Assembly (NCBI GenBank): GCA_963809765.1
Contig: CAWEKT010000003.1
Coordinates: forward strand, 682,001 to 746,000
Direction: 5' to 3'
Source of the DNA: JACVRM01 sp963809765
GTDB lineage: Bacteria > Actinomycetota > Thermoleophilia > Gaiellales > Gaiellaceae
Length of the DNA stretch: 64,000 nucleotides
A program made the translations under genes and the position numbers. This document shows positions 9,536 through 17,355 of this stretch, piece after piece (position 1 is the stretch's first letter; each line of letters begins with the position of its first letter). The notes beneath the pieces are model-generated. The model was not told where the DNA came from, did no database searches, and saw only the letters and a program-made list of their open reading frames with translations.

Positions 9536-10379
9536 CTGCCGGGCTTTCTGATCGTCAACCCCCGCGCCGGCGGGGGCTCGGACGCCGTCGAGCTCGAGCG
9601 GGCGGCGCGCGGGCGAGGCATTCGCACGCACCTGCTCGCCGAGGGCGAGTCGCCGGACGAGGTGGCCCGCTCGGCGCCGGATGCGAGTGCGATCGGCATG
9701 GCGGGCGGCGACGGCTCGCTCGGGCGGCGTCGCCGCGGTGGCGATCGAGCGCGACATCCCGTTCATCGCCGTCCCGCTCGGGACGCGCAACCACTTCGCG
9801 CGCGATCTCGGCCTCGACCGCGACGACCCGATCGCGGCGCTCGCTGCGTACGACGGGGTCGAGCACCGGATCGACGTCGGCCGCGCGGGCGAGCGGCTCT
9901 TCCTCAACAACGTCTCGCTCGGCCTGTACGCCGAGCTCGTGCACCGCCGCGAGCGCCATCGCCGCCGCCGCGACGCGCTCGCGCGGCTGCGCGCATGGCT
10001 GCTCCTCGCCAAGAGCCGTGGACATGACGCCGGCTTCACCATCGACGGTCGCGTCTGTGGCGCGCCCGTCGTGCTCGTCGCCAATAACGCCTACGAGCTG
10101 GACGTCCTCAGCGTCGGCGAGCGAGAGCGGCTCGACGAAGGCCTGCTGCACCTCTACGTCGCGCACGGCTGGCGACGCACATCCTGGGAGGAGCGTGCGG
10201 AGACCCAGTTCACGGTCGACGCCGACCGCCACCGCGTGAAGGCTGCGATCGACGGCGAGCCGGCGGTGTTCGAGACCCCGCTCGAGTTCCGCGTCGAGCC
10301 GCGTGCCCTACGCGTGCTCGTGCCGCCAGACGGCGAGCACGTCGGCGACGTGGAAGGCGGTCTCGTCAGCCCCGGGTAG
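9536..10379 (+). CDS. Diacylglycerol kinase-type lipid kinase, broken frame
   Basis: DAGK catalytic-domain protein that phosphorylates a lipid or sphingoid acceptor. The nucleotide loop GGDGSL is seen near 9710, and PLGTRNHFARDLGLDRDD is the conserved family segment. The N-terminus PGFLIVNPRAGGGS starts at a CTG (9536-9538) two bases after the thioredoxin stop; no ATG or GTG was identified in that frame, so the start is uncertain. A +1 break occurs near 9720, just after GGDGSL. Corrected length is about 280 aa. The 3' end overlaps the convergent NUDIX gene by 72 bp. Confidence 0.8.
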
Positions 10380-10820
10380 CTCGTCCGCGGCGAACCAGCC
10401 AAGCTCGCTGACGTCGTCTGCCGCCCGTGGCTCGCCGCTGACGACACGGGCCGACCAGTACAGGTTGAGCGTCGCTCGCGCGTCCTCGCCGTCCCCGTAG
10501 CGATCCATCCACGCGCCCACGAACTCGAGCGGCTCGACCTCGAGCCCGGTCTCCTCGCGCAACTCGCGGCACAGAGCAGCGAGCGGATGCTCGTCCTCCT
10601 CGACGAAGCCGCCCGGGAGATCCCAGCGGCCGGCGAAGGGGTCGCCCCGCCGGCGGGCGAGCAGCAGGCGGCCGGCCTCGTCCGTCACGAGCGCGCAGGC
10701 CGTCGGCTTGGGGCTCGCGTAGACGACGAGCCCGCAGTCGGGGCACTCGAGCCGGCGTTCGTCACCCGAGAGGCTCGTGCGGCAGCGGGGACAGTGCTTC
10801 CAGCCGGCCAGCTCGCCCAC
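10308..10820 (-). CDS. NUDIX hydrolase with N-terminal zinc ribbon
   Basis: About 170 aa. The N-terminus has two CxxC pairs (CPRC and CPDC) as in NudC-like zinc ribbons. The NUDIX box is complete: GGFVEEDEHPLAALC followed by RELREETGL. It likely hydrolyses a nucleoside diphosphate derivative; the substrate is unknown. GTG 10820 is chosen because VGELAGWKHCPRC starts the conserved part. The C-terminus overlaps the end of the lipid kinase gene on the other strand. Confidence 0.85.
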   Translation of the reverse strand: MGELAGWKHCPRCRTSLSGDERRLECPDCGLVVYASPKPTACALVTDEAGRLLLARRRGDPFAGRWDLPGGFVEEDEHPLAALCRELREETGLEVEPLEFVGAWMDRYGDGEDARATLNLYWSARVVSGEPRAADDVSELGWFAADELPGADETAFHVADVLAVWRHEHA

Positions 10821-10855
10821 TCTGGCAACAATAGGGGCGACGGAGAGGAGGACCG

Positions 10856-11002
10856 ATGCAGGATCAACCGACGCCGACGGAGGAGGAGCACGAGCGCGCG
10901 CCGCGGGAGCAGCGCGACCACGAGGCCATGCAGGGCCCGGGGTACGACGACCCCAAGCTCCCCGTCGACGATCCTCCCGACGAGCCGAACGACGAGCCTT
11001 GA
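10856..11002 (+). CDS. Small acidic proline-rich protein, 48 aa
   Basis: ATG 10856 is preceded by a strong ribosome site, GGAGAGGAGG at 10842-10851, at ideal spacing. The product begins MQDQPTPTEEEHERAP and ends DDPPDEPNDEP; it is highly charged and probably disordered. Its TGA (11000-11002) overlaps the TTG start of the next gene, so the two are probably translationally coupled. No family recognised. The ribosome site and coupling are the main support that it is real. Confidence 0.65.
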   Translation: MQDQPTPTEEEHERAPREQRDHEAMQGPGYDDPKLPVDDPPDEPNDEP

Positions 11003-11370
11003 GCCCCCGGCTCGCCAGCGCAACGGTCGGCGAGCTGGCGCGGGTCGGGCTCCTCGCGGAGCTCCCCGGCGAGCGGCTGTCCGAGCTCGCCGCACGCATG
11101 CAGCGCGAGTACGTCCCGGCCGGCACGGAGGTGGTGCGGGAGGGCGAGTTCGGCTCACGCTTCTACGTCGTGCTCGCCGGGCTGCTCTCCGTGACCCAGG
11201 ACGGACGCGGCGAGCGGCGGCTGCTGCGGCCGGGCGACTACTTCGGCGAGGTCGCGCCAGCAATGGGCATCCGCCGCACGGCGACCGTTCGCTCAGTGAC
11301 CCCGACCACGGTGGCCAGCTGTGACCGGGCCGCCTTCGACGAGTTCATCAAGCCGCTCTTCGCCGTCTGA
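10999..11370 (+). CDS. Single-domain cyclic nucleotide-binding protein
   Basis: A 123-aa protein that is almost entirely one cNMP-binding (cap-family) beta-barrel. The phosphate cassette region reads RPGDYFGEVAPAMGIRRTATV. There is no DNA-binding or channel domain, so it may act through a partner. TTG 10999 overlaps the stop of the acidic mini-protein and its own stop overlaps the ATG of the glutaredoxin-like gene, giving a three-gene unit. Confidence 0.82.
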   Translation: MSPRLASATVGELARVGLLAELPGERLSELAARMQREYVPAGTEVVREGEFGSRFYVVLAGLLSVTQDGRGERRLLRPGDYFGEVAPAMGIRRTATVRSVTPTTVASCDRAAFDEFIKPLFAV

Positions 11371-11690
11371 TGCTCGAGCTCTACCAGGCAGAGTGGTGCC
11401 CCTACTCCCACCGTGTCCGCGAGCGGCTGACGGAGCTCGGCGTCGACTTCGTCACGCGCCAGGTCGCCCCCCGGCGCCCCGACCGCGCGGACATGGAGGC
11501 GGCAACGGGCTGCGTCGGCATCCCCGTGCTCCTCACCGAGGCGGGCGAGGCGATCGAAGGGGACGCCGCGATCATCGCCTTCCTCAACGCCAACTACGGG
11601 CGCGGCGAAGACTGGGAAACGGGACACCAGGCCCAGGAGGCTGCGCACCCGACGCTCCGGCAAGGTGCCTCGCGCGACCCGCACCGGTAA
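11370..11690 (+). CDS. Glutaredoxin / GST N-terminal domain protein
   Basis: A 106-aa thioredoxin-fold protein with the redox motif WCPYSHRVRE near residues 9-18 and a cis-Pro loop GIPVLL. The layout matches a GST N-terminal domain without the helical C-terminal domain. ATG 11370 shares bases with the TGA of the preceding gene, so co-translation is expected. The last 25 residues show no conservation that I recognise. Confidence 0.8.
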   Translation: MLELYQAEWCPYSHRVRERLTELGVDFVTRQVAPRRPDRADMEAATGCVGIPVLLTEAGEAIEGDAAIIAFLNANYGRGEDWETGHQAQEAAHPTLRQGASRDPHR

Positions 11691-11780
11691 TCGCCCCAGA
11701 CGGGCCGCACCACTCCGAAGCTCGAAGAGCGTGGGCGCGCCGGCCCGTCCCGATCAGTCTTTTCAATCTCGGCACACCTG

Positions 11781-11927
11781 CGGCACAGACACGCGCGGGG
11801 TTGGGCGCTACCGTCGAAGACGGGCGGGTGGCGGAGGACGCTCTCCCCTTGGGAGGGTGGGGCCTGCGCCGCGACCTGTCCGCGGCAGCCACCGTCCGAC
11901 ATGGACAGGTCTCAGGCGGACGTGTCC
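11781..11927. repeat. Dispersed intergenic element, copy A
   Basis: Copy of an 83-nt core (11781-11863) shared with 26573-26655 without a gap. Identical blocks are CGGCACAGACACG, then GCTACCGTCG after exactly 13 nt, then a 24-nt block at 11840-11863 after exactly 23 nt. The last block folds as CTCTCCC-CTT-GGGAGGG. A downstream part is conserved more loosely and ends in GGACGTGTCC; copy A also has GACCTGTCC pairing with GGACAGGTC. It lies between convergent genes, overlapping the last codons of the serine hydrolase. It could be a small RNA gene or a repeat family. Confidence 0.6.
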
Positions 11928-12727
11928 AGCTCTGTGACGACTGCGTCGGACAGGGCGGGCCAGGCGCTCTTCGCCCAGTCGCCGAAGGGGCGGTCGGTCA
12001 GGCAGGCGAGCGCGATCCGCCTGTCGGGGTCGACCCAGAGGAAGGTGCCCGACCCGCCGAAGTGGCCGAACGTGCGCGGCGAGGCGAGCGTGCCCGTCCA
12101 ATGGCCCGGCTTCGCGTCCCTGAGCTCGAAGCCGAGGCCCCAGTCGTTCGGCGTCATCCGGCCGTAGTCGGGCAGGACGCCGTCGAGCCCGGGGAAGGCG
12201 ACGGACGTCGCCTCGTCGAGCGTCTCGGAGGCGACGAGCGTGGGCGAGAGCAGCTCGCGGGCGACCGTGAGCAGGTCGTCCAGCGAGCCCTTGATCCCCG
12301 CGGCGGGCGAGCCGACCAGGTTCGCGGAGAGGCCGAGCGGCGCCAGCACGGCCTCGTCGAGGTACTCCGCGAAGGGCATCTCCGCCGCCAGGGCGACGTG
12401 CTCTGCGAGCGCCTCGAACCCGGCGTTGGAGTAGATCCGCCGCCTGCCCGGCGGCGCGATCGGCGGGCCTGCCTCGAACGGCAGACCCGACGCGTGCGCG
12501 AGCAGATGCCGGACGCTCGCGCCTGGCGGCCCGGCCGGCTCGTCGAGCTCGACCACGCCCTCCTCGGCCGCCACCAGCACCGCCAGCGCGACGACCGGCT
12601 TCGTGACCGAGGCCCAGTCGAGACGCGCAGTGCCGTCGCCGTGGCTCGCCACGACGCCGCTCCCGTCCGCCACCCCGGCAGCAGCGCGGTCCACGCCCCA
12701 CTCCTCGATCTGGCGCAGCGCCTGCAC
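11912..12727 (-). CDS. Class C beta-lactamase-family serine hydrolase
   Basis: About 271 aa with the SxxK nucleophile in ASVTKPVV, the YSN motif in RIYSNAGF and a C-terminal HFGGSGT in the KTG position. No signal peptide is seen, so it is probably a cytoplasmic esterase or peptidase rather than a true beta-lactamase. GTG 12727 is preferred over ATG 12760, since the latter would overlap the divergent RidA start. The 3' end runs into repeat copy A. Confidence 0.83.
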   Translation of the reverse strand: MQALRQIEEWGVDRAAAGVADGSGVVASHGDGTARLDWASVTKPVVALAVLVAAEEGVVELDEPAGPPGASVRHLLAHASGLPFEAGPPIAPPGRRRIYSNAGFEALAEHVALAAEMPFAEYLDEAVLAPLGLSANLVGSPAAGIKGSLDDLLTVARELLSPTLVASETLDEATSVAFPGLDGVLPDYGRMTPNDWGLGFELRDAKPGHWTGTLASPRTFGHFGGSGTFLWVDPDRRIALACLTDRPFGDWAKSAWPALSDAVVTELDTSA

Positions 12728-12746
12728 GGCGGGCGATAGTAGACCC

Positions 12747-13157
12747 GTGGAGCGCCGCAACGTCTCGTCCGGATCCGCCTGGGAGGCGAAGGTCGGCTAC
12801 AGCCGCGCCGTCCGCGTCGGCTCCCACGTGAGCGTGAGCGGCACCGCGCCGATCATGCCGGGCGACACCGATCCCCCGGCCGACGCCTACGCACAGACGC
12901 GTCGCTGCCTCGAGATCATGCTCGCCGCGCTCGCCGAGGCCGGAGCCCGGCCCGAGGACGTCGTTCGCACCCGCATGTTCCTGACGCGCACCGAGGACAT
13001 GCCCGAGGTCGGCCGCGCGCACGCCGAGGTATTCGGGGCGATTCGCCCGGCGAGCACCGCGGTGACCGTCAAGGAGCTGCTCGACCCGCGCTGGCTCGTC
13101 GAGCTGGAGGCGGACGCGGTGCTCCCGCCCGACAAAGCCGAACCGCCCGGGCAATAG
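12747..13157 (+). CDS. RidA/YjgF-family deaminase
   Basis: A 136-aa protein of the Rid family, which hydrolyse reactive enamine/imine intermediates from PLP enzymes. Visible family segments are VSGTAPI, MLAALAEAGARPEDVVRTRMFLT and the C-terminal VELEADAV, including the catalytic-region Arg in RTRMF. GTG 12747 lies six bases after GATAGT, a leaderless arrangement. It is divergent from the serine hydrolase and precedes the carboxylate-amine ligase by nine bases. Confidence 0.88.
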   Translation: MERRNVSSGSAWEAKVGYSRAVRVGSHVSVSGTAPIMPGDTDPPADAYAQTRRCLEIMLAALAEAGARPEDVVRTRMFLTRTEDMPEVGRAHAEVFGAIRPASTAVTVKELLDPRWLVELEADAVLPPDKAEPPGQ

Positions 13158-13166
13158 GCTTCGCGC

Positions 13167-14366
13167 ATGCAGGTCTACCCGCCGTCGATCACCGGGAAGT
13201 CGCTCGAGGGCGGCGGCAGCGTGCTCGACCACCGCTTCGGCTCCGGCGACCCCTACACGCTCGGAGTCGAGGAGGAGTACATGCTCCTCGACGGCGAGAC
13301 CTTCGACCTCGTCCAGCACATCGACACCGTGCTCGCCGCGGTCGCCGGCCACGAGCTGGAACCGCGGATCAACGCCGAGCTGATGCAGTCCGTGCTCGAG
13401 ATCACGACGCCGGTGTGCAGGACACCCGCCGACGTCGCGACGGCGCTGCACCAGCTGCGCGGCTACGTGACCGAGGTCGCGCACGAGCGGGGCCTGCGCG
13501 TCGGCTCGGCGGGGACGCACCCGTTCAGCCTCTTCGAGCGGCAGCGGATCACGGCCAAGGACCGCTACCGCCAGCTGGTCGACCAGATGCAGTACGTGGC
13601 AAGGCGCGAGCTGATCTTCGGCATGCACGTGCACGTGGCCGTCGACGGGCCCGACAAGGCGATCGGGGTCATCAACGGCCTGCTGCCGGAGCTGGCGCCG
13701 CTGCTGGCGCTCTCGGCGTCATCGCCGTTCTGGCGCGGCGAGCCGACCGGGCTGCACTCGAGCCGGCAGATGGTCTTCGCCGCCTTCCCGCGCTCGGGCC
13801 CGCCGCCGCGATTCCGCGACTACGCGGACTACGCGGCCGTCATCCACCAGCTGGAGCGGACCGGCTGCATCGCCGACTACACGCAGATCTGGTGGGACAT
13901 CAGACCGCATCCGCGGCTCGGCACCGTGGAGATCCGGATCTGCGACGCGGTCACGCGCGTCGAGCACGCGATCGCGATCGCGGCCTACGTCCAGGCCCAC
14001 GTCAAGCTCCTCTCCGAGCAGATCGACCGCGGCGAGGATGTGCCGACCTACCACCGCATCCTCACCGCGGAGAACAAGTGGCTCGCCGGGCGCTACGGAC
14101 TCGACGCGCCGGTGATGGACCTGGCGACCGGCCAGCGCAACCGCGTGCCGCTCGCCCGCCTCATCCGCCGGCGGCTGCAGCAGCTCGAGCCGCACGCGCG
14201 CGAGCTCGGCTCGGAACGCGAGCTCGAGGGGATCGAGGACATCCTCGGCAAGGGGAACGGCGCCGACCGGCAACTGCGCGTGTTCAACGCCAACCGGGAC
14301 GTCGTCGAGGTCGTGCGCGAGATCGCGGACGTCACCGAGGGCGCGTCCGCCCCGGCGCCCGCCTAG
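13167..14366 (+). CDS. YbdK-type carboxylate-amine ligase (GCS2 family)
   Basis: A 399-aa glutamate-cysteine-ligase-like enzyme (GCS2/YbdK). The ATP/glutamate-binding start LGVEEEYMLLD lies near residue 32, and MHVHVAVDG, WWDIRPHPRLGTVEIRICD and NRDVV follow in family order. It likely joins glutamate or a similar carboxylate to an amine; gamma-glutamylcysteine synthesis is possible. It could feed ergothioneine synthesis if it acts like EgtA, but egtB/egtD are 20 kb away. Confidence 0.86.
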   Translation: MQVYPPSITGKSLEGGGSVLDHRFGSGDPYTLGVEEEYMLLDGETFDLVQHIDTVLAAVAGHELEPRINAELMQSVLEITTPVCRTPADVATALHQLRGYVTEVAHERGLRVGSAGTHPFSLFERQRITAKDRYRQLVDQMQYVARRELIFGMHVHVAVDGPDKAIGVINGLLPELAPLLALSASSPFWRGEPTGLHSSRQMVFAAFPRSGPPPRFRDYADYAAVIHQLERTGCIADYTQIWWDIRPHPRLGTVEIRICDAVTRVEHAIAIAAYVQAHVKLLSEQIDRGEDVPTYHRILTAENKWLAGRYGLDAPVMDLATGQRNRVPLARLIRRRLQQLEPHARELGSERELEGIEDILGKGNGADRQLRVFNANRDVVEVVREIADVTEGASAPAPA

Positions 14367-14437
14367 AACGCGCTGCATGCGGGCCGCCACGGGGCGGCGC
14401 AACCCGGCGCGAGAGCACGGACCTGCGCGCCGCCGGC

Positions 14438-14467
14438 GTTCGTATGTCCGAACATGCGCCCTATAGT
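14438..14467 (+). promoter_or_regulatory. Inverted repeat and -10 box before the ECF sigma gene
   Basis: GTTCG (14438-14442) and CGAAC (14449-14453) form an inverted repeat with a 6-bp spacer. TATAGT at 14462-14467 ends six bases before ATG 14474. The repeat sits where a -35 region or an operator would be, so it may control the sigma factor operon. Confidence 0.45.
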
Positions 14468-14473
14468 CCGCCG

Positions 14474-14986
14474 ATGCGCCGGGATGAGCGCGCGTGGATC
14501 CGGGGCGCGCAAGACGGATCCGTGGCCGACCTCGAACGGCTCTTTCGCGCGCACTGGCCCCGCGCCTACCGGGCCGCGTACCTCATCGTCCACGACACCG
14601 CCGCCGCCGAGGACGTGGCCCAGGAGTCCTTCATCGCAGCCGTGCGGGCGCTCGACCGCTTCGACCGCCGGCGCCCGTTCGGCCCCTGGCTGCACCGGAT
14701 CGTCGTCAACCGAGCGATCGACTGGACGCGGGCCCGTACCGCCCGAGCGGAGGTGGAGCTCGGCCGCCCGCCCGCCGTCACGCCCCCGCCGAGCGAGCCC
14801 GGAGACGCGACCGAGCTGGCGCAGGGCCTCGTCGAGCTCTCGCCCGAGCAGCGCGCCGTGATCGTGCTCCGCTACCTGCTCGACTACCGGCCGGGCGAGA
14901 TCGCGGAGCTGCTGGACCTGCCGCGGGGCACGGTCAACTCGCGGCTGCGGCGCGCCCTCGACCAGCTCGCGGAGCGGTTCGAATGA
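14474..14986 (+). CDS. ECF-type RNA polymerase sigma factor
   Basis: A 170-aa sigma-70 family protein with only regions 2 and 4. Region 2 spans about residues 20-85 (YLIVHDTAAAEDVAQESFI, then WLHRIVVNRAIDWTR) and region 4 about 115-165 (LSPEQRAVIVLRYLLDY, then GTVNSRLRRALDQL). ATG 14474 is preferred over ATG 14444 because the TATAGT box lies between them. Its TGA overlaps the ATG of the next gene, so the membrane partner is co-translated. Confidence 0.9.
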   Translation: MRRDERAWIRGAQDGSVADLERLFRAHWPRAYRAAYLIVHDTAAAEDVAQESFIAAVRALDRFDRRRPFGPWLHRIVVNRAIDWTRARTARAEVELGRPPAVTPPPSEPGDATELAQGLVELSPEQRAVIVLRYLLDYRPGEIAELLDLPRGTVNSRLRRALDQLAERFE

Positions 14987-16189
14987 GAGACGGCGACCTG
15001 CGCAAGCTGCTCACCAGGGTGGACGCTCCTGGCGAGCTCGAGGCCCGTCAGCGCAGCTGGGGCGTCGTGCGGGCGGCGTTCGCGCAGCGCGACCGCGTGG
15101 TCGAGGTGCAGCGCTCGCGCTGGCCGCTGGTGGCGGCCGGAGTCGCCGTCGTCGTCCTTGCCGCGGCCCTGAGCCCGCCGGGGCGGGCGGTGATCGACGA
15201 GCTCCGCGACGCGGTCGGCCGCGAGCGGATCGTGCAGGGAGACCAGCCCTCGCTCTTCTCGCTTCCGGCAAAGGGCAGGCTGCTCGCCGAGTCCGGCCGG
15301 GGGCCGTGGATCGTCAACGCCGACGGGTCCCGGCGCCTGCTCGGCACCTACCGTCGAGGCGAGCTGGTCGCCGTTCGGACGCTTCGTCCTGGCAGCCGGG
15401 CCCAACGAGCTGGTCGCACTGCAGCGGAACGGGCGCCCGCGCTGGTCGCTCTCGCGCCCGTCGGTGCGCCACCCGCGCTGGGGCGGCACCGAGGCCGACA
15501 CCCGCGTCGCCTACCTCAGCGGCTCGAGCCTCAGGGTGGCGGCCGGGGACGGCACCGGCGATCGCAGGCTCGTCCCGCGCGTCGCCGACGTCGCTCCGGC
15601 GTGGAAGCCGGGCGCCGACCACCAGCTCGCCTACGTGACCCCGGCCGGGGCGGTTCGGGTCGCCGATGCCGACTCGGGCAAGGTGCGGGCCGGCTGGCGC
15701 GGACCCCGCCCGGAGCAGCTCGAGTTCTCGGGCGACGGGTTCTTCGTCGCCGCTCGCGCCCCTGAGCAGATCGGCATCTACACCGTCCACGGCTTCCGGC
15801 GCGGGACGCTCGAGGCACCTCCGGGCAACCGCTTCGTAGCGGCGGCCTTCGCGCCGAAGGAGCCGACCCTCGCCTATGTCACCTACGACACCACGGACCG
15901 CACGAGCACCGTCTGGACGGCCGGCTCGGGCGGGACACGGGTCGCCAGACAGCTCTTCAGCGGCGCCGGCGAGATGACCGACCTCGCGTGGTCGCCGGAC
16001 GGCCGCTGGCTGGCGGTCGCCTGGGAGAGCGCCGACCAGTGGGTGTTCATCCGCCCCGACCTGGCGGGCGGGCCGGCGAAGATCGTGGCGCGCTCCTCCA
16101 TCTCACGGCAGCTGGGGACGAGTGCACGGCGGCCGTTCCCCTCGCTCGCCGGCTGGGCGCCCGAGGCACCCTCAGCGGCGACGGACTAG
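14983..16189 (+). CDS. Membrane-anchored beta-propeller protein, likely sigma partner
   Basis: About 401 aa after removing a +1 break near 15355. Residues about 40-62 form one membrane helix (WPLVAAGVAVVVLAAAL). The remainder has TolB/WD40-like repeats such as ASWSPFGRFVLAAG and DLAWSPDGRWLAVAW. The ATGA overlap with the ECF sigma gene suggests a membrane sensor or anti-sigma factor: the short cytoplasmic N-terminus would contact sigma and the propeller would lie outside. No canonical zinc anti-sigma motif is visible, so the anti-sigma role is inferred from position. Confidence 0.72.
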
Positions 16190-16191
16190 AG

Positions 16192-16758
16192 CTACGCGCT
16201 CGCGACGAGCCCGAGCATGGCGGCGACCGCCGCGCGGCGGGAGAGCCCCTCGCGGCGGCACAGCGACCGCCACGTCTCGAACTCGAGCGCGTGGCCGATG
16301 GCCGCCCGGACCGGGCGCCGTGCGGGCCACCCTTCCTGCAGCGCCGCCCGCACGCCCGCGAGCGCCCGGGCGGCGTCCGCGCGCACCTCGGGCGGCACCG
16401 CGTCGGCGTCACGGTTGAACAGGGCGAGGTCGCCCTCCACCCGCTCGTACCAGCCGTAGAGCGCCTCCAGGCCGCGCCGCAGCCGCTCCGTGGGATCCGC
16501 AGTCGCGGCGAGCCTCTCGACGTCCGGCAGCGGGTGCTCCTCCCGCCAGTGGGCGGAGCACGCTCGGAACAGGGTGAGGCGATCCGGAAAGTGCGCGTAC
16601 ACCGTGTGGCGCTGGACGCCGGCCAGGTCGGCGATCGCAGCCACGGAGGTGCGTCCCGGCCCGACCGACGTGTGGAGCTCGACGGCGGCGCCGACGATGC
16701 GTCGTTCGGTCTCCGCCATCCGCTCGGCGCGCTTCTTCAGCTGGTAGGTCCTCGGCAT
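16192..16758 (-). CDS. TetR-family transcriptional regulator
   Basis: A 188-aa repressor-type protein. The N-terminal helix-turn-helix reads TSVAAIADLAGVQRHTVYA followed by HFPDRLTLF, typical of TetR. The C-terminal ligand-binding half is not assignable. It is divergent from the cupin gene, with a strong promoter and a pseudo-palindrome between them, so it probably represses the cupin gene and perhaps itself. Confidence 0.87.
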   Translation of the reverse strand: MPRTYQLKKRAERMAETERRIVGAAVELHTSVGPGRTSVAAIADLAGVQRHTVYAHFPDRLTLFRACSAHWREEHPLPDVERLAATADPTERLRRGLEALYGWYERVEGDLALFNRDADAVPPEVRADAARALAGVRAALQEGWPARRPVRAAIGHALEFETWRSLCRREGLSRRAAVAAMLGLVASA

Positions 16759-16787
16759 TTGACTGCACAGTAGTGTACCTGTAATAA
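16759..16787 (+). promoter_or_regulatory. Consensus sigma-70 promoter with embedded operator
   Basis: TTGACT (16759-16764) and TAATAA (16782-16787) are separated by 17 bp, close to the textbook housekeeping consensus and unusually AT-rich for this window. The pseudo-palindrome ACAGTAGTGT (16767-16776) lies in the spacer and is a natural site for the divergent TetR protein. Confidence 0.7.
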
Positions 16788-16824
16788 TCGCCGCACACCA
16801 GTGTTCTCTGAAAAGGAGGAGCTC

Positions 16825-17260
16825 ATGTACCCGATCGACCTGTCGCAGCTGGAGCTGATGCAGAACTTCCCCGGCCTGCGGGTGACCTTCCCGGTGCACA
16901 GCGGCACCGGCACCGCTGCGTCGGCTCTCGTCTACTTCGAGATCGACCCCGGCGCCTACCTGCCGACGCACACGGACAGCAGCGAGGAGACCTTGCTGCT
17001 GCTCGCCGGCCAGGGCGAGGCATGGGTCGGCGACGACACGCTGCAGATCGCCGCCGGCCAGATCGCCGTCATTCCGGCGATGGCCCCGCACGGGATCCGG
17101 AACACGGGCTCGGAGGTGCTGCGGGTGGTCGGCTTCTTCGCCGGGTTCGACGGTCGTGCACACCTTCCCCGAGACCCCGGAGGGCCCGCAGGTGTTCGTG
17201 ACGGGCGCTCCGGTGCGCATCGCGGTGCCGCTCGAGCAGCCCGCGGCAGTCGCCGCGTAG
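16825..17260 (+). CDS. Small cupin-domain protein, broken frame
   Basis: About 144 aa after correction of a +1 break near 17151. A single cupin barrel is visible: metal-ligand motif one around LPTHTDSSEETLLLLAGQGE and motif two around PAMAPHGIRNTG. The corrected C-terminus reads VVHTFPETPEGPQV and ends in AAVAA. ATG 16825 has a strong ribosome site (AAAAGGAGGA). Control by the adjacent TetR is likely. Reaction unknown; cupins include dioxygenases, isomerases and binding proteins. Confidence 0.78.
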
Positions 17261-17355
17261 CCGCACCACCTCGGGGCGCGCCCCGCTCCGCGGCACGATC
17301 GCCGCGTCGAGCGGGGCGCGTTCCTCCTGAACGCCGGGCGGTACGGTCCGCGCGG

